Below are positions 1 through 7,580 of a stretch of DNA of 61,629 bases, piece by piece. The position numbers and the translations under genes were made by a program. The stretch's first letter is position 1, and every line of letters starts with the position of its first letter. The notes under the pieces were generated by a model that was given only the letters and a program-made list of their open reading frames with translations, was not told where the DNA came from and made no database searches. The stretch covers positions 1 to 61,629 of the forward strand of contig JAUXYJ010000064.1 of NCBI GenBank assembly GCA_030694465.1. The letters run 5' to 3'. The DNA comes from Deltaproteobacteria bacterium. GTDB taxonomy: Bacteria > Myxococcota_A > Polyangia > Polyangiales > Ga0077539.

Positions 1-90
1 TGGTCCGAAAATCTCAGCCTGAGTGCGCGCTCCGCCTAGAATTTCATCTAGCAATTCCGCGCGAATCTTCTCTTTTTTCATCAGTGCCAT
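1..90 (-). CDS. IS256-type transposase, N-terminal fragment running off the left edge
   Basis: Thirty codons are visible from an ATG at 90 to the window edge, without a stop. The peptide has the opening typical of IS256-family (mutator-type) transposases: a short basic start (MALMKKEKIRAELLDEIL), then a G-A-R-T-Q-A-E-I-F-G-P motif that normally leads into the (D/G)GLLK-LTK segment. An alternative start is the ATG at 81. Upstream of the start (about 110-145) the sequence includes TTGTTACAGG and GAGAGCAC, which could belong to the element's terminal inverted repeat, but the other end lies outside the window. The DDE catalytic domain is not in view, so activity cannot be judged. Confidence 0.6.
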   Translation of the reverse strand, partial: MALMKKEKIRAELLDEILGGARTQAEIFGP

Positions 91-296
91 GCTCCTTCGA
101 TTCGGGTCGTCGAGAGAGCACAAAAGTTGTTACAGGCCCACTGTTCGCGCTCACCACGCATCCGTCCCTTGCACACTTCACACTTCTTCAACGCCCGCCC
201 GCTGGCCACTTTGCCAGTGCACGCCCACGATGCGCCTGGTGCATGTCGCACACAGTCTCTCGCGCGCTACTCCCTCTTCTCTCAAGCCAACCACGC
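91..296. other. Intergenic region between transposase fragment and metallophosphoesterase gene
   Basis: The 206 bases hold the presumed outer end of the IS256-type element and the upstream region of the phosphoesterase gene. An open frame continues upstream of the chosen phosphoesterase start, but its translation is low-complexity and unlike any family member. No clear promoter hexamers or terminator were seen. Confidence 0.4.
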
Positions 297-1469
297 ATGT
301 CCCCAGTACGAATCCTCGTGTTTCTCTGCGTCGTTCTCACGCTGACCTACGGCTCACACTATTACCTGTGGAGCCACTTGGTGCGCGACGTAGACCTCGG
401 CTCGCCCCTCAGCAAGCTCGCGACTGGCCTGCTCATCGCCCTCGCCGCGACCATGCCCATCGCCATGATCCTCGTCCGCGTGGTCTCTCGGCGCACCATC
501 GAGCCCCTCGCGTGGGTCGCGTTTGTCTGGATGGGGACCCTCTTCTTGCTCCTGCTCTCGACTGCGGGCGTGGACCTCGTTCGGCGAATGATCTCGCTTG
601 TGGCCGGAGACTCTCTCGCCTCGCCCGAGCGCCGATTGACCCTCGCGCGCGCCTCTGCGAGCGCAGCGTTGGTGCTCGGTGGAGGGCTGTCCGTGCGCGC
701 CCTTCTCTCTGCCCGTGTGCGAGATGCCGTACGCACTGTGCGTGTCTCTTTGAGTAAATTTCCTGAGACAATGGCCGGCTATCGCATCGCGCAGCTCACG
801 GATGTGCACATCGGACCGACCCTCGATCGCACATTCATGGAGGCCGTCGTTCGCGCCACCAACGCACGCAATCCACACCTGGTCGTGATCACCGGCGACC
901 TCGTCGATGGCTCGGTCGCACAGCTCGCCGAGCACGTCCGCCCCCTCGCAGATCTTCGCGCTCGCGACGGCGTCTTCTTCGTCACCGGCAACCACGAGTA
1001 CTACTCCGGCGCAGACGAATGGATCGCATTTTTGCAGACCCTCGGGATCCGTGTGCTCCGCAATGAGCGCGTCCGAATCACCGCGCCCGACAGCACCGAC
1101 AGCTTCGAGCTCGCCGGCGTCGACGACGCCTCCGCACACCAGTTTGGCAACGGCCACGGCGCAGATTATCGCCGCGCCCTCAGCGACCGAGACCCCAGCT
1201 GCCCAGTGATCCTCTTGGCTCACCAACCACGACAAATCCTCGCAGCGCAGACCTTCGCGCCAGACCTTGTGCTCTCAGGTCACACCCACGGAGGTCAGAT
1301 CGCCCCCATCCATTGGCTGGTCAAATTGCAGCAGCCCTACGTCGCCGGCCTGCACCAACACAGCGCTCAAACGCAAATCTACGTCTCACGCGGTACCGGA
1401 TACTGGGGCCCACCGATGCGCCTCGCCGCCCCGTCCGAGATCGCTCTGATCGAGCTCCACCCTGCCTAA
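297..1469 (+). CDS. Membrane-anchored calcineurin-like metallophosphoesterase (YkuE/YaeI type)
   Basis: A 390-residue protein. The first about 140 residues hold four hydrophobic segments (about 5-25, 43-63, 73-95 and 119-137). The rest is a metallophosphoesterase domain with all expected metal-ligand motifs: D169-x-H171, G-D-L-V-D-G around 200-205, G-N-H-E at 231-234, a single His in LLAHQP, and the final S-G-H-T-H-G-G-Q. Family members cut phosphoester or pyrophosphate bonds with two bound metal ions; YkuE-type proteins act at the membrane or cell wall, but the substrate here is unknown. The ATG at 297 was chosen because it directly precedes the first transmembrane segment; an upstream ATG at 84 in the same frame would add 71 residues of unlikely composition. 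It converges on the glycosyltransferase gene with 6 bases between stops. Confidence 0.85.
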   Translation: MSPVRILVFLCVVLTLTYGSHYYLWSHLVRDVDLGSPLSKLATGLLIALAATMPIAMILVRVVSRRTIEPLAWVAFVWMGTLFLLLLSTAGVDLVRRMISLVAGDSLASPERRLTLARASASAALVLGGGLSVRALLSARVRDAVRTVRVSLSKFPETMAGYRIAQLTDVHIGPTLDRTFMEAVVRATNARNPHLVVITGDLVDGSVAQLAEHVRPLADLRARDGVFFVTGNHEYYSGADEWIAFLQTLGIRVLRNERVRITAPDSTDSFELAGVDDASAHQFGNGHGADYRRALSDRDPSCPVILLAHQPRQILAAQTFAPDLVLSGHTHGGQIAPIHWLVKLQQPYVAGLHQHSAQTQIYVSRGTGYWGPPMRLAAPSEIALIELHPA

Positions 1470-1475
1470 AAATGC

Positions 1476-2549
1476 TCACGCTTGCTGCGCAAACGACGCG
1501 AGACAGCGATCGACGAAATCAAACAAGAGCGCGTTTCCGTCTTGCGTAGGTGTCTGAGAGAGCTTGCGTGCGAAGTGATGAGAGTCCTGCAAAAATGCAG
1601 ACAAAATGTCATCCTCGATCGCCTCGGTGCTCATGCCAAAGCCCATGCGCGCGATGTACCTCGCGTTCATGACTTGCTCAAACTGATGCTTCACGGGGAT
1701 GCACAGCAATGGCTTGTGCAGATAGAGCGCTTCACCAATGAGCGAGAGCCCCGCGTTGGTGATCACCGCAGAGGCGCTCGCGAGATCGTCCACGAAGCCC
1801 TGCTCACTGAAGCTCTTGAGTAGGCAATTTCCACGGACTTCATCGCGCCTGAGCCCGTACACGACAAAGCGCTGGTCGCCCATGCGCGCAAGAGAATCCA
1901 GTAACCGCGTGTCCGTCGTAGAGGTCTGATAGACCAAGACATGCCCGGCGTTCGTCCGCTGCGCCTCCAAAATGGGCCTGCGCAAAATGGGCGGAACCAG
2001 CGTGGTGTTGTCCCGGTACTTCTCTTTGATCTCGGGATAAAAAAACGTCGTGACTCCGTACTGATCACACCGTGGGAGCTTCGCGCGGACAAAGGCCTTC
2101 GTCGCCTCGAAGTCCACACGGTGCCCCTCAAAGATGGCGTCGTCGTGCCAACATCGCGTGATAATTTGCTGGTTATCTAGCGATAAAATGGGCTTATCGT
2201 GAGCACGCGCGTACGTGTAAGCAAACGACTCAAAGTCCGAGATCACCGCGTCCGGAGCAAACCGTCGCACGTCCTCGAGGTAGGTCCCGACGTTCTCCAA
2301 GAGCCTCCCAGGCGCACGAAACACATTGCTCGCCACCGTGCGATCGCGATCCATCGCGCCATCGTCGTAGCGAATCTCAAAGCCCTCGATCTCCGTGACG
2401 TCGTCGAAGCTCTTGCGCAAGAAATCAACCGCTCGGCCCGAGACCACGATCTTCACTTGGTGCCCACGTGACGCCAAATGCTCGATCACGACCTTCGATC
2501 GCGTCGCGTGCCCCATGCCCTCACCGACCACGCCGTAGAGCAGCTTCAT
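1476..2549 (-). CDS. GT-B glycosyltransferase, MJ1255/VC2487-like (MurG/UGT fold)
   Basis: A 357-residue protein with the two-lobed GT-B pattern. The N-lobe starts with the Gly-rich loop G-E-G-M-G-H at 9-14. The C-lobe carries the donor-binding signature N-A-G (265-267), E273, P280, E-Q (291-292) and N295, as in MurG and UDP-glucuronosyltransferase-like enzymes. It is expected to move a sugar from a nucleotide donor to an unidentified acceptor, in the cytoplasm or at the inner membrane face. Its ATG overlaps the stop of the phosphohexomutase gene by four bases (ATGA), so the two are probably translationally coupled and may serve one sugar-nucleotide pathway, the mutase making the sugar-1-phosphate. 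The acceptor cannot be read from the sequence. Confidence 0.8.
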   Translation of the reverse strand: MKLLYGVVGEGMGHATRSKVVIEHLASRGHQVKIVVSGRAVDFLRKSFDDVTEIEGFEIRYDDGAMDRDRTVASNVFRAPGRLLENVGTYLEDVRRFAPDAVISDFESFAYTYARAHDKPILSLDNQQIITRCWHDDAIFEGHRVDFEATKAFVRAKLPRCDQYGVTTFFYPEIKEKYRDNTTLVPPILRRPILEAQRTNAGHVLVYQTSTTDTRLLDSLARMGDQRFVVYGLRRDEVRGNCLLKSFSEQGFVDDLASASAVITNAGLSLIGEALYLHKPLLCIPVKHQFEQVMNARYIARMGFGMSTEAIEDDILSAFLQDSHHFARKLSQTPTQDGNALLFDFVDRCLASFAQQA

Positions 2550-4309
2550 GGCGAAATTCGCTTGGCCAACGCGACAAAGTCTTCGCTCAGTTGGGCTAAG
2601 GTTTTCTTTGCCCGATCACGTGCGTCTCCCACAGGCTCTCCCGTCCCAACGAGCTCGCGCACGTCGAAGTAGTACTTAATCTTAGGCTCCGTCCCGCTGG
2701 GCCGTAGCGTCACACGCGAGCCGCCCTCAAGGCCGTACGCGATGACGTTCGAAGTGGGCAGCGTCAAGGCCTCTACGTTGCCGTCTCGTGTGCGCGTCTG
2801 GGCCTGAAGATCGCTCACGCTCAGCACCCGCAGCGCGCCAATGTGCGAGGGCGGCGAAGCGCGAAATCGCTGCATAATGACCCGGATTTGCTCTGCGCCG
2901 TCGAGCCCCTTGAGCGTCACGTTGTGCTGCCCCGAGACAAACACGCCCGTGCGCCGATAGACCTCGTCGAGCTGTTGCCACAGCGTGCGTCCGTGTTTCG
3001 CGTGGTAATATCCAGCCAACTCAGCAAACACCGCCGCGGCGCCCACGCCGTCTTTGTCTCGAACAACCGAATCCACGGTGTACCCAAGAGCCTCTTCGTA
3101 GCCGAAGACAAACGAGAGCCCCTCGCTCTCTGCCAGCTCAATCGCACGTGCAGCGATCCATTTGAATCCCGTGAGGACCTCTTCGTAGCGCACCCCAAGG
3201 GACTCACACAGCGCACCCAACAACGGGGACGAGACAATGGACGTGATCGCGACCTGAGCCGCCGCACGCGGAGCGCAATCGACCAAGAGATAGTGAGCAA
3301 AAAGAGCGCCCACTTCGTTGCCCGTGAGCTGCTGCCACACACCCTCTGCGTTGCGCGCTGCGACGGCGAGACGGTCCGCGTCGGGGTCGTTCGCGAGCAC
3401 CAGGTCCGCACGCTCGCGGTCGGCGAGCGCGAGCACCAAGTCCATCGCGCCCTTCTCTTCAGGGTTCGGAAAGCTCACCGTCGGAAACGCCCCGTCGGGC
3501 TCGCGCTGTTCGGGCGCAGTAAACACCGCGTCAAAGCCAAAGCGCTTGAGAATCATCTCGGTGAGCTTGGCCCCGACGCCGTGCAACGGTGTGTATGCGA
3601 TACGCAGCGATCGGCCAACGCCTGGGTTGCGCGAGAGCCCCGCGAGGGCGTCGAGATAGCGCCCTTCGACCTCCTCGGGCACATCCAGCACGAGCCCCTT
3701 CGCGCGCGCCTCTTTGAGAATGGGTCGCGCCACCGTGATCAACGGCCCGATCGCATCAATCGCTGCGGCAATTCCCGTGTCATGCGGCGGAATAATCTGC
3801 GCCCCATCGCCCCAGTACACTTTGTAGCCGTTGTACTCAGGCGGGTTGTGACTCGCGGTGACCATCACACCCGCGGCGGCTCCCAAATCAGTCACCGCAA
3901 AGGCCACCAACGGTGTGGGCCCAAGCTCACGAAACAACAGCGCACGGAGCCCAAGCCCCGCACACACAGCAGCGACATCTTCTGCGAATTCACGGCTCAT
4001 TCGTCGGCCGTCATAACCAATGACCACCCCACGCTGGGCTGCGTCGGGCACGTGGGCCGTGAGGTAGTGACAGAGCCCCGCAGTGGTCCGAAGAACCACC
4101 GCGCGGTTCATCCGATTCGGACCTGCTCCCAAGACCCCGCGCAAGCCCGCAGTGCCAAACTCAAGCTTCGCCAAGAACCTGTCTTCAAGCGCCGCGCGAT
4201 CGCCCTGCTCGATCAGAGTGTGTAGCTCCGCGCGTGTGACCTCATCGGGGTCCTCGCGCATCCAGGTGGTAGCTCGTTGCGTGAGTGAATCGCTTGGGTC
4301 CAATGGCAT
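2546..4309 (-). CDS. Alpha-D-phosphohexomutase (phosphoglucomutase/phosphomannomutase family)
   Basis: A 587-residue enzyme that interconverts hexose-6-phosphate and hexose-1-phosphate. All four functional loops are present: the phosphoserine loop T-A-S-H-N-P with catalytic Ser153, the metal loop N-D-P-D-A-D-R, the sugar-specificity loop G-Y-E-E-A-L-G-Y, and the phosphate loop R-P-S-G-T-E-P-K. The N-terminal F-G-T-A-G-L-R-G segment and the length fit the larger PgcA-like group (phosphoglucomutase, sometimes phosphopentomutase) better than the shorter AlgC or GlmM. The ATG at 4309 is preferred over a farther upstream frame whose 30 residues are Arg-rich and unlike the family. It lies between the DoxX gene and the coupled glycosyltransferase. 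Glucose versus mannose preference cannot be settled by eye. Confidence 0.88.
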   Translation of the reverse strand: MPLDPSDSLTQRATTWMREDPDEVTRAELHTLIEQGDRAALEDRFLAKLEFGTAGLRGVLGAGPNRMNRAVVLRTTAGLCHYLTAHVPDAAQRGVVIGYDGRRMSREFAEDVAAVCAGLGLRALLFRELGPTPLVAFAVTDLGAAAGVMVTASHNPPEYNGYKVYWGDGAQIIPPHDTGIAAAIDAIGPLITVARPILKEARAKGLVLDVPEEVEGRYLDALAGLSRNPGVGRSLRIAYTPLHGVGAKLTEMILKRFGFDAVFTAPEQREPDGAFPTVSFPNPEEKGAMDLVLALADRERADLVLANDPDADRLAVAARNAEGVWQQLTGNEVGALFAHYLLVDCAPRAAAQVAITSIVSSPLLGALCESLGVRYEEVLTGFKWIAARAIELAESEGLSFVFGYEEALGYTVDSVVRDKDGVGAAAVFAELAGYYHAKHGRTLWQQLDEVYRRTGVFVSGQHNVTLKGLDGAEQIRVIMQRFRASPPSHIGALRVLSVSDLQAQTRTRDGNVEALTLPTSNVIAYGLEGGSRVTLRPSGTEPKIKYYFDVRELVGTGEPVGDARDRAKKTLAQLSEDFVALAKRISP

Positions 4310-4361
4310 CGCGACGCGCACTCTACTGCAATTTAGCTGACCAAAGAAACCACTCAATCGT

Positions 4362-4781
4362 CTAGCGCCACCACGCGCCCTGCCCGCGCGACAGCGCAAA
4401 GCGCCCCGGTCCCATCAGCGCGATCGACAGCGCCGCGCCCAGGTAGAGCATCTGCAGCTCAACGCGCCATCCCCCAGTCGTGCTCAACCGAAGCACATCC
4501 CCCGCATGAACGAGCCACGTCGCGACGAGCATATTGAACGCCAGCACCAACGCCGCGGGGCGCGTAAAAATCCCCACAACGATCGCGACCGGGGCGATCA
4601 CTTCTCCCACAAAAACACCCACCGAGAGCGAGGCCGGAAGCCCCCGACGGACCAACATCGCGCTGATCCCGCTCACGCCGTGCATGAGCTTGGCCGAGCC
4701 GTGAAAGAGCATCAGCCCTGCGACAGTTCCTCGCAAAAGCAACCGACCTAGGTCTTCACCCAGCGCGTTTTTTTCTGACAT
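4362..4781 (-). CDS. DoxX-family integral membrane protein
   Basis: A 139-residue protein with four hydrophobic segments (about 13-33, 52-72, 75-95 and 108-125). It has the DoxX hallmarks of an early L-x-L-R-G-x-V-A-G-L-M-L-F-H-G-x-x-K stretch, a G-x-x-x-E motif around 58-64, and I-F-T-R-P-A-A at the start of the third helix. DoxX proteins are small inner-membrane proteins with loose links to thiosulfate:quinone oxidoreductase and redox stress; no specific role can be assigned here. The ATG at 4781 is chosen over a frame opening 33 bases farther upstream because family proteins start just before the first helix. It is upstream of and co-oriented with the phosphohexomutase gene (52-base gap), so an operon is possible. 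Confidence 0.78.
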   Translation of the reverse strand: MSEKNALGEDLGRLLLRGTVAGLMLFHGSAKLMHGVSGISAMLVRRGLPASLSVGVFVGEVIAPVAIVVGIFTRPAALVLAFNMLVATWLVHAGDVLRLSTTGGWRVELQMLYLGAALSIALMGPGRFALSRGQGAWWR

Positions 4782-5204
4782 ATGAGACCAGCTCTTTAGA
4801 CCCCGAAGAGCCACCGCGTCGATGGTTCAGCTCCGCACGTGGCGCTGCGGCACCCCGCCATGGTGACTGGGTAGCGCCACACCCTGGGAGACGGGTCTCC
4901 CCATCGCCACGACGTGACAGGTGAGAAAAAGCTCCCATGGTCGCCGCCCTCCGACGCCGAGCCCCTCGCCAAATGTTGAGAACTGTTGGGAAATCCTAGC
5001 GATTGTCTCAACCCTTCGGTGCTCCCATGTGAACGGCCCGAGGTTTGCTCAGCATTTCACACGATGGCGTCTGTGTCTCAAACCCCCACTACACCGCTGT
5101 GCGTCCATGACGGCGCGGGTGTGTCTGATTCGCAGGAATATGCGATCGATCTTGGGACAAACGCTTGCGCTGGTCCACTGACACCCGATAGCATCTCAGT
5201 CGTG
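4782..5204. promoter_or_regulatory. Divergent intergenic region upstream of the Tad locus, with one hairpin
   Basis: About 420 bases without a convincing gene lie between the divergent DoxX and pilin genes, so promoters for both directions should be here. A perfect inverted repeat sits at 4886-4901 (GGGAGA, loop CGGG, TCTCCC). Frames upstream of the first pilin are open but read as non-protein-like sequence. No sigma-54 or clear sigma-70 boxes were recognised. Confidence 0.35.
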
Positions 5205-5420
5205 ATGTTTCGTCGCCTTCGGGCTTGGTTGGCGGACACAAACACCACTTCTTCAATTCAGGCGCTTGCCAACGATGAAGAAGGAGCGGTTTTTGTAGAG
5301 TACCTAACACTGACACTTTTGGTGGCTGTGTTGTGTGCTACGGCAACTCTGACGCTGGGCGACCCGCTCATGCGTTTGTTTCGGTTTCAGCAAGCGGTCA
5401 TCCTCACGCCCCTTCCCTGA
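5205..5420 (+). CDS. Small Flp-type pilin-like protein (probable minor pilin)
   Basis: A 71-residue protein with the class III prepilin layout. A hydrophilic leader of about 27 residues ends in E-E-G, followed by A-V-F-V-E-Y, which puts Glu at +5 and Tyr at +6 of the mature protein. A roughly 20-residue hydrophobic helix comes next. The predicted peptidase site is after the Gly. Unlike the main Flp downstream, the mature end is Phe/Leu/Pro-rich and the helix is rich in Leu, Thr and Cys, so this is more likely a minor or initiating pilin. The ATG at 5205 follows an in-frame GTG at 5202; no strong Shine-Dalgarno is visible, suggesting lower translation than the next gene. It is the first gene of the Tad locus. 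Confidence 0.65.
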   Translation: MFRRLRAWLADTNTTSSIQALANDEEGAVFVEYLTLTLLVAVLCATATLTLGDPLMRLFRFQQAVILTPLP

Positions 5421-5437
5421 TTGGGCGAAAGGGTCTG

Positions 5438-5454
5438 CGGAAGATTTGCTTCCG
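5438..5454 (+). other. Hairpin between the two pilin genes
   Basis: A perfect 6-bp inverted repeat (CGGAAG, loop ATTTG, CTTCCG) lies just after the first pilin stop. There is no T-run after it, so it is more likely an RNA-processing or stability element for the downstream flp message than a terminator. Function is inferred from position only. Confidence 0.3.
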
Positions 5455-5527
5455 TGTCCGTCGTATCAACTCGTCACTGCTCACACTTCGCGACCCATCC
5501 GTCGCACGATCCACAGGAGAGAACACC

Positions 5528-5728
5528 ATGGCCAAGATCAACAGCGAGAACGCAATTCAGACGAACAGCATCAAGTCCCTTGCGAAGGACACCGAGGGTC
5601 TGTCGACCGTCGAGTACGTGATCATTCTGTTCTTGATCGCCATCATCGGTATCGTGGCATGGCGTCAGTTCGGTTCACAGGTCAAGACCAAGGTCGAAGC
5701 TGGCACCACGCAAGTCGGCGGTCTGTGA
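5528..5728 (+). CDS. flp: Flp-family major pilin
   Basis: A 66-residue prepilin. The leader (MAKINSENAIQTNSIKSLA and a few more residues) ends in D-T-E-G, followed by L-S-T-V-E-Y, so the TadV/CpaA cleavage site and the invariant Glu+5/Tyr+6 pair are present. The hydrophobic helix VIILFLIAIIGIVAW forms the fibre core, and the short hydrophilic tail ends in G-G-L. The ATG at 5528 has a good AGGAGA Shine-Dalgarno at 5515-5520, unlike the preceding pilin, which fits high expression. It is taken as the main subunit of the pilus built by the genes that follow. A hairpin downstream may limit read-through into the assembly genes. Confidence 0.88.
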   Translation: MAKINSENAIQTNSIKSLAKDTEGLSTVEYVIILFLIAIIGIVAWRQFGSQVKTKVEAGTTQVGGL

Positions 5729-5772
5729 TCCCACCGCTCGTAAGAGCGTGACGATCGTCTTCGCGAGGTACC

Positions 5773-5812
5773 AGAGCGCAGCGTAGGGGCCAACGTCCTT
5801 TCGCTGCGTTCT
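5773..5812 (+). terminator. Possible attenuating hairpin after flp
   Basis: AGAGCGCAGCG at 5773-5783 pairs with CGCTGCGTTCT at 5802-5812: 11 bp with one G-U, and an 18-nt loop. Only a weak T-rich stretch follows. Placed between the pilin gene and the peptidase gene, it could give partial termination or a stable 3' end, so that flp is made in excess over the assembly genes. Confidence 0.4.
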
Positions 5813-5915
5813 TGCTTCGTGTCGAGCCTTCGTGGACGCGCGATTTGCGGTCCCATCTTGGCAGCCTCGTCTGGCAAAGTGTCTGATCGGCAATGTGCGT
5901 CCCCGGAGGGTCGAC

Positions 5916-6497
5916 ATGAGGGACTGGATTCCACCGCTGATGAGTTGGTTGTGTGTACTGCTCGCTGCGATCGCAGCCGGTACAGACTTCCGCACGGGAA
6001 AGATTCCCAACTGGCTTACGTTTCCACCGTTGGTGGTCGGGCCTTTTATCTGGCTAATCTACGGCGGGGGCCGAGCGCTTAATACTTGGCCGCTGTTTGC
6101 CTCGTTTTTGGGCTCGTTTCTCTCAGCCCTCATCTGCGGCGGGACGCTCTATGTGGGTGTCTATCGCAAACGAATCAGCGGAGAGCACGCGATTGGCGCT
6201 GGAGATATCAAGCTCTTCGCAGCCCTCGGCGCACTTGGCTTGGTCTCGTTGGGCATCGAGTCCATGTTCTATGCGGTATGCACCGGCACGATGTTCGCAT
6301 TGGCTCGGTTGGCATGGCGCGGAGTGCTCTTAACGACCCTCGCCAACGCCTCGTTTATTCTGCTCAATCCTCTGTTGCCCAAGCGACACCAGCGTGAACT
6401 CTCCCGTGAAAACCTTACGAAGATGCGATTTGGTTCTTCCATCTTCGTGGGTGTTCTCATCCATGTCCTCTCGACACGCGGCAATCGTCCTTTCTGA
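5916..6497 (+). CDS. cpaA: Prepilin peptidase, A24 family (TadV/CpaA)
   Basis: A 193-residue membrane protein that cleaves Flp and pseudopilin leaders at the inner membrane. The two catalytic aspartates of the A24 family are visible: D24 in A-A-G-T-D-F-R-T-G-K-I-P-N and D97 in the G-A-G-D motif (94-97), each next to a membrane helix. There is no N-terminal methylase domain, as usual for TadV/CpaA compared with PilD. The ATG at 5916 has GGAGG a few bases upstream (5905-5910) and gives the correct start of the first helix; an upstream in-frame ATG at 5832 would add 28 soluble residues. The C-terminus has an extra basic loop and a final short hydrophobic stretch. Confidence 0.85.
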   Translation: MRDWIPPLMSWLCVLLAAIAAGTDFRTGKIPNWLTFPPLVVGPFIWLIYGGGRALNTWPLFASFLGSFLSALICGGTLYVGVYRKRISGEHAIGAGDIKLFAALGALGLVSLGIESMFYAVCTGTMFALARLAWRGVLLTTLANASFILLNPLLPKRHQRELSRENLTKMRFGSSIFVGVLIHVLSTRGNRPF

Positions 6498-6530
6498 ACC
6501 CTCCGCGCACCTTTTAGGAGGAATCCTCTG

Positions 6531-7580
6531 ATGGCTGCTCTACCTATCGAAGTACAGACCCCCACCGACGATGCACCCCTTCTCCGTAACGAGTCCGGAA
6601 CGGCTTATACGGAAATGTTGGTGTGTTTCATGCCGATGTTCTTAATGATCACGTGCCTGATCCAGATGGCGCTGATGAACGTCGCGCACTTGATGGTCCA
6701 ACACGCAGCGGTTCTCGCCGCTCGGGCTGCCATCGTAGTGCTCCCGGACAACCCGGCATGTTACGACGGCACCGAGCAAAATCAGCTCGCAACTGGCGCC
6801 ACAGGGGATGAAAATATCATCCAGTCTTTTCTGGGCTCGCTTGGAAGCCGCACCCCAATCCCTTCGGACTTTGGTGGCCTCGGCAACCTGATCCCTGCAG
6901 GTTCACGCACCGGCGACGCGAGTGACCCTCAGAACGTTTTCTCTCAGACAAACAATCGCTACATGGCGATTCACTCTGCAGCGAGCATGCCCCTCATGGC
7001 ACTCGCACCCACACCTTTGATGCTCCGAAGCCGCACGGCAAACATCGGACAGGCGCTCGCAGCAGGTGGCCCCGGAGCGCTCCTCGCGCGCATGGGCACC
7101 GCGCTGGTTTACAACCGCGCAGGCTTGGCCGTGACGTTTCTCAACAACGGAACCTACACCAACTCTTTTGGTGAGCGCGACATGGTGACAGCTCGTGTGA
7201 CCTACGCGTTCAACTGCGGAGTGCCCCTGGCTCGCAGCGTGATGTGCAAAGACGCGCTCGGTATCCGCTATCCCACCGCGGACGCCGTCCGTCGTGCGGT
7301 CGGCGGTGTGCTCAGTGGTCCCCTGACCCCCGGCGCGGTCATCGGCGCAGTCGGCGCGATCCGTGACGCCGAGCGTAGCGCTGCAGAGTCAGATCCCGGA
7401 GCAGCCGAGCTTCGGACAGCTCCCAACTCGGCAGGACTCTTGATCGGAATGGTTACAGGCCAGCGCTTCGCAGTCGTGCGCGGCGAGGCTTCGATGCCCA
7501 ATCAGGGCGCAGGGTACGGTTACCGCAACGAGTGTGGTCACCGCGCAGCAGACACCAACAACAACGACGAGTGCCAATGA
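6531..7580 (+). CDS. TadE/TadG-like pseudopilin, large
   Basis: A 349-residue protein starting with a short hydrophilic leader that ends N-E-S-G, followed by T-A-Y-T-E-M and a hydrophobic helix, i.e. a prepilin-type site with Glu at +5. After the helix comes an alanine-rich segment (V-Q-H-A-A-V-L-A-A-R-A-A), typical of TadE-like proteins, then a roughly 280-residue exported domain with paired Cys residues. It is expected to be processed by the upstream peptidase and to act as a minor pilin or tip component; the large domain was not recognised. AGGAGG precedes the ATG at 6531. The stop overlaps the next gene's ATG (ATGA), indicating translational coupling to the TadG-like protein. Confidence 0.7.
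   Translation: MAALPIEVQTPTDDAPLLRNESGTAYTEMLVCFMPMFLMITCLIQMALMNVAHLMVQHAAVLAARAAIVVLPDNPACYDGTEQNQLATGATGDENIIQSFLGSLGSRTPIPSDFGGLGNLIPAGSRTGDASDPQNVFSQTNNRYMAIHSAASMPLMALAPTPLMLRSRTANIGQALAAGGPGALLARMGTALVYNRAGLAVTFLNNGTYTNSFGERDMVTARVTYAFNCGVPLARSVMCKDALGIRYPTADAVRRAVGGVLSGPLTPGAVIGAVGAIRDAERSAAESDPGAAELRTAPNSAGLLIGMVTGQRFAVVRGEASMPNQGAGYGYRNECGHRAADTNNNDECQ

Noticed and set aside
2843..4225. A 460-codon plus-strand frame across the phosphohexomutase gene
   Set aside because: Antisense to an enzyme with all catalytic loops; the translation is Arg/His-rich.
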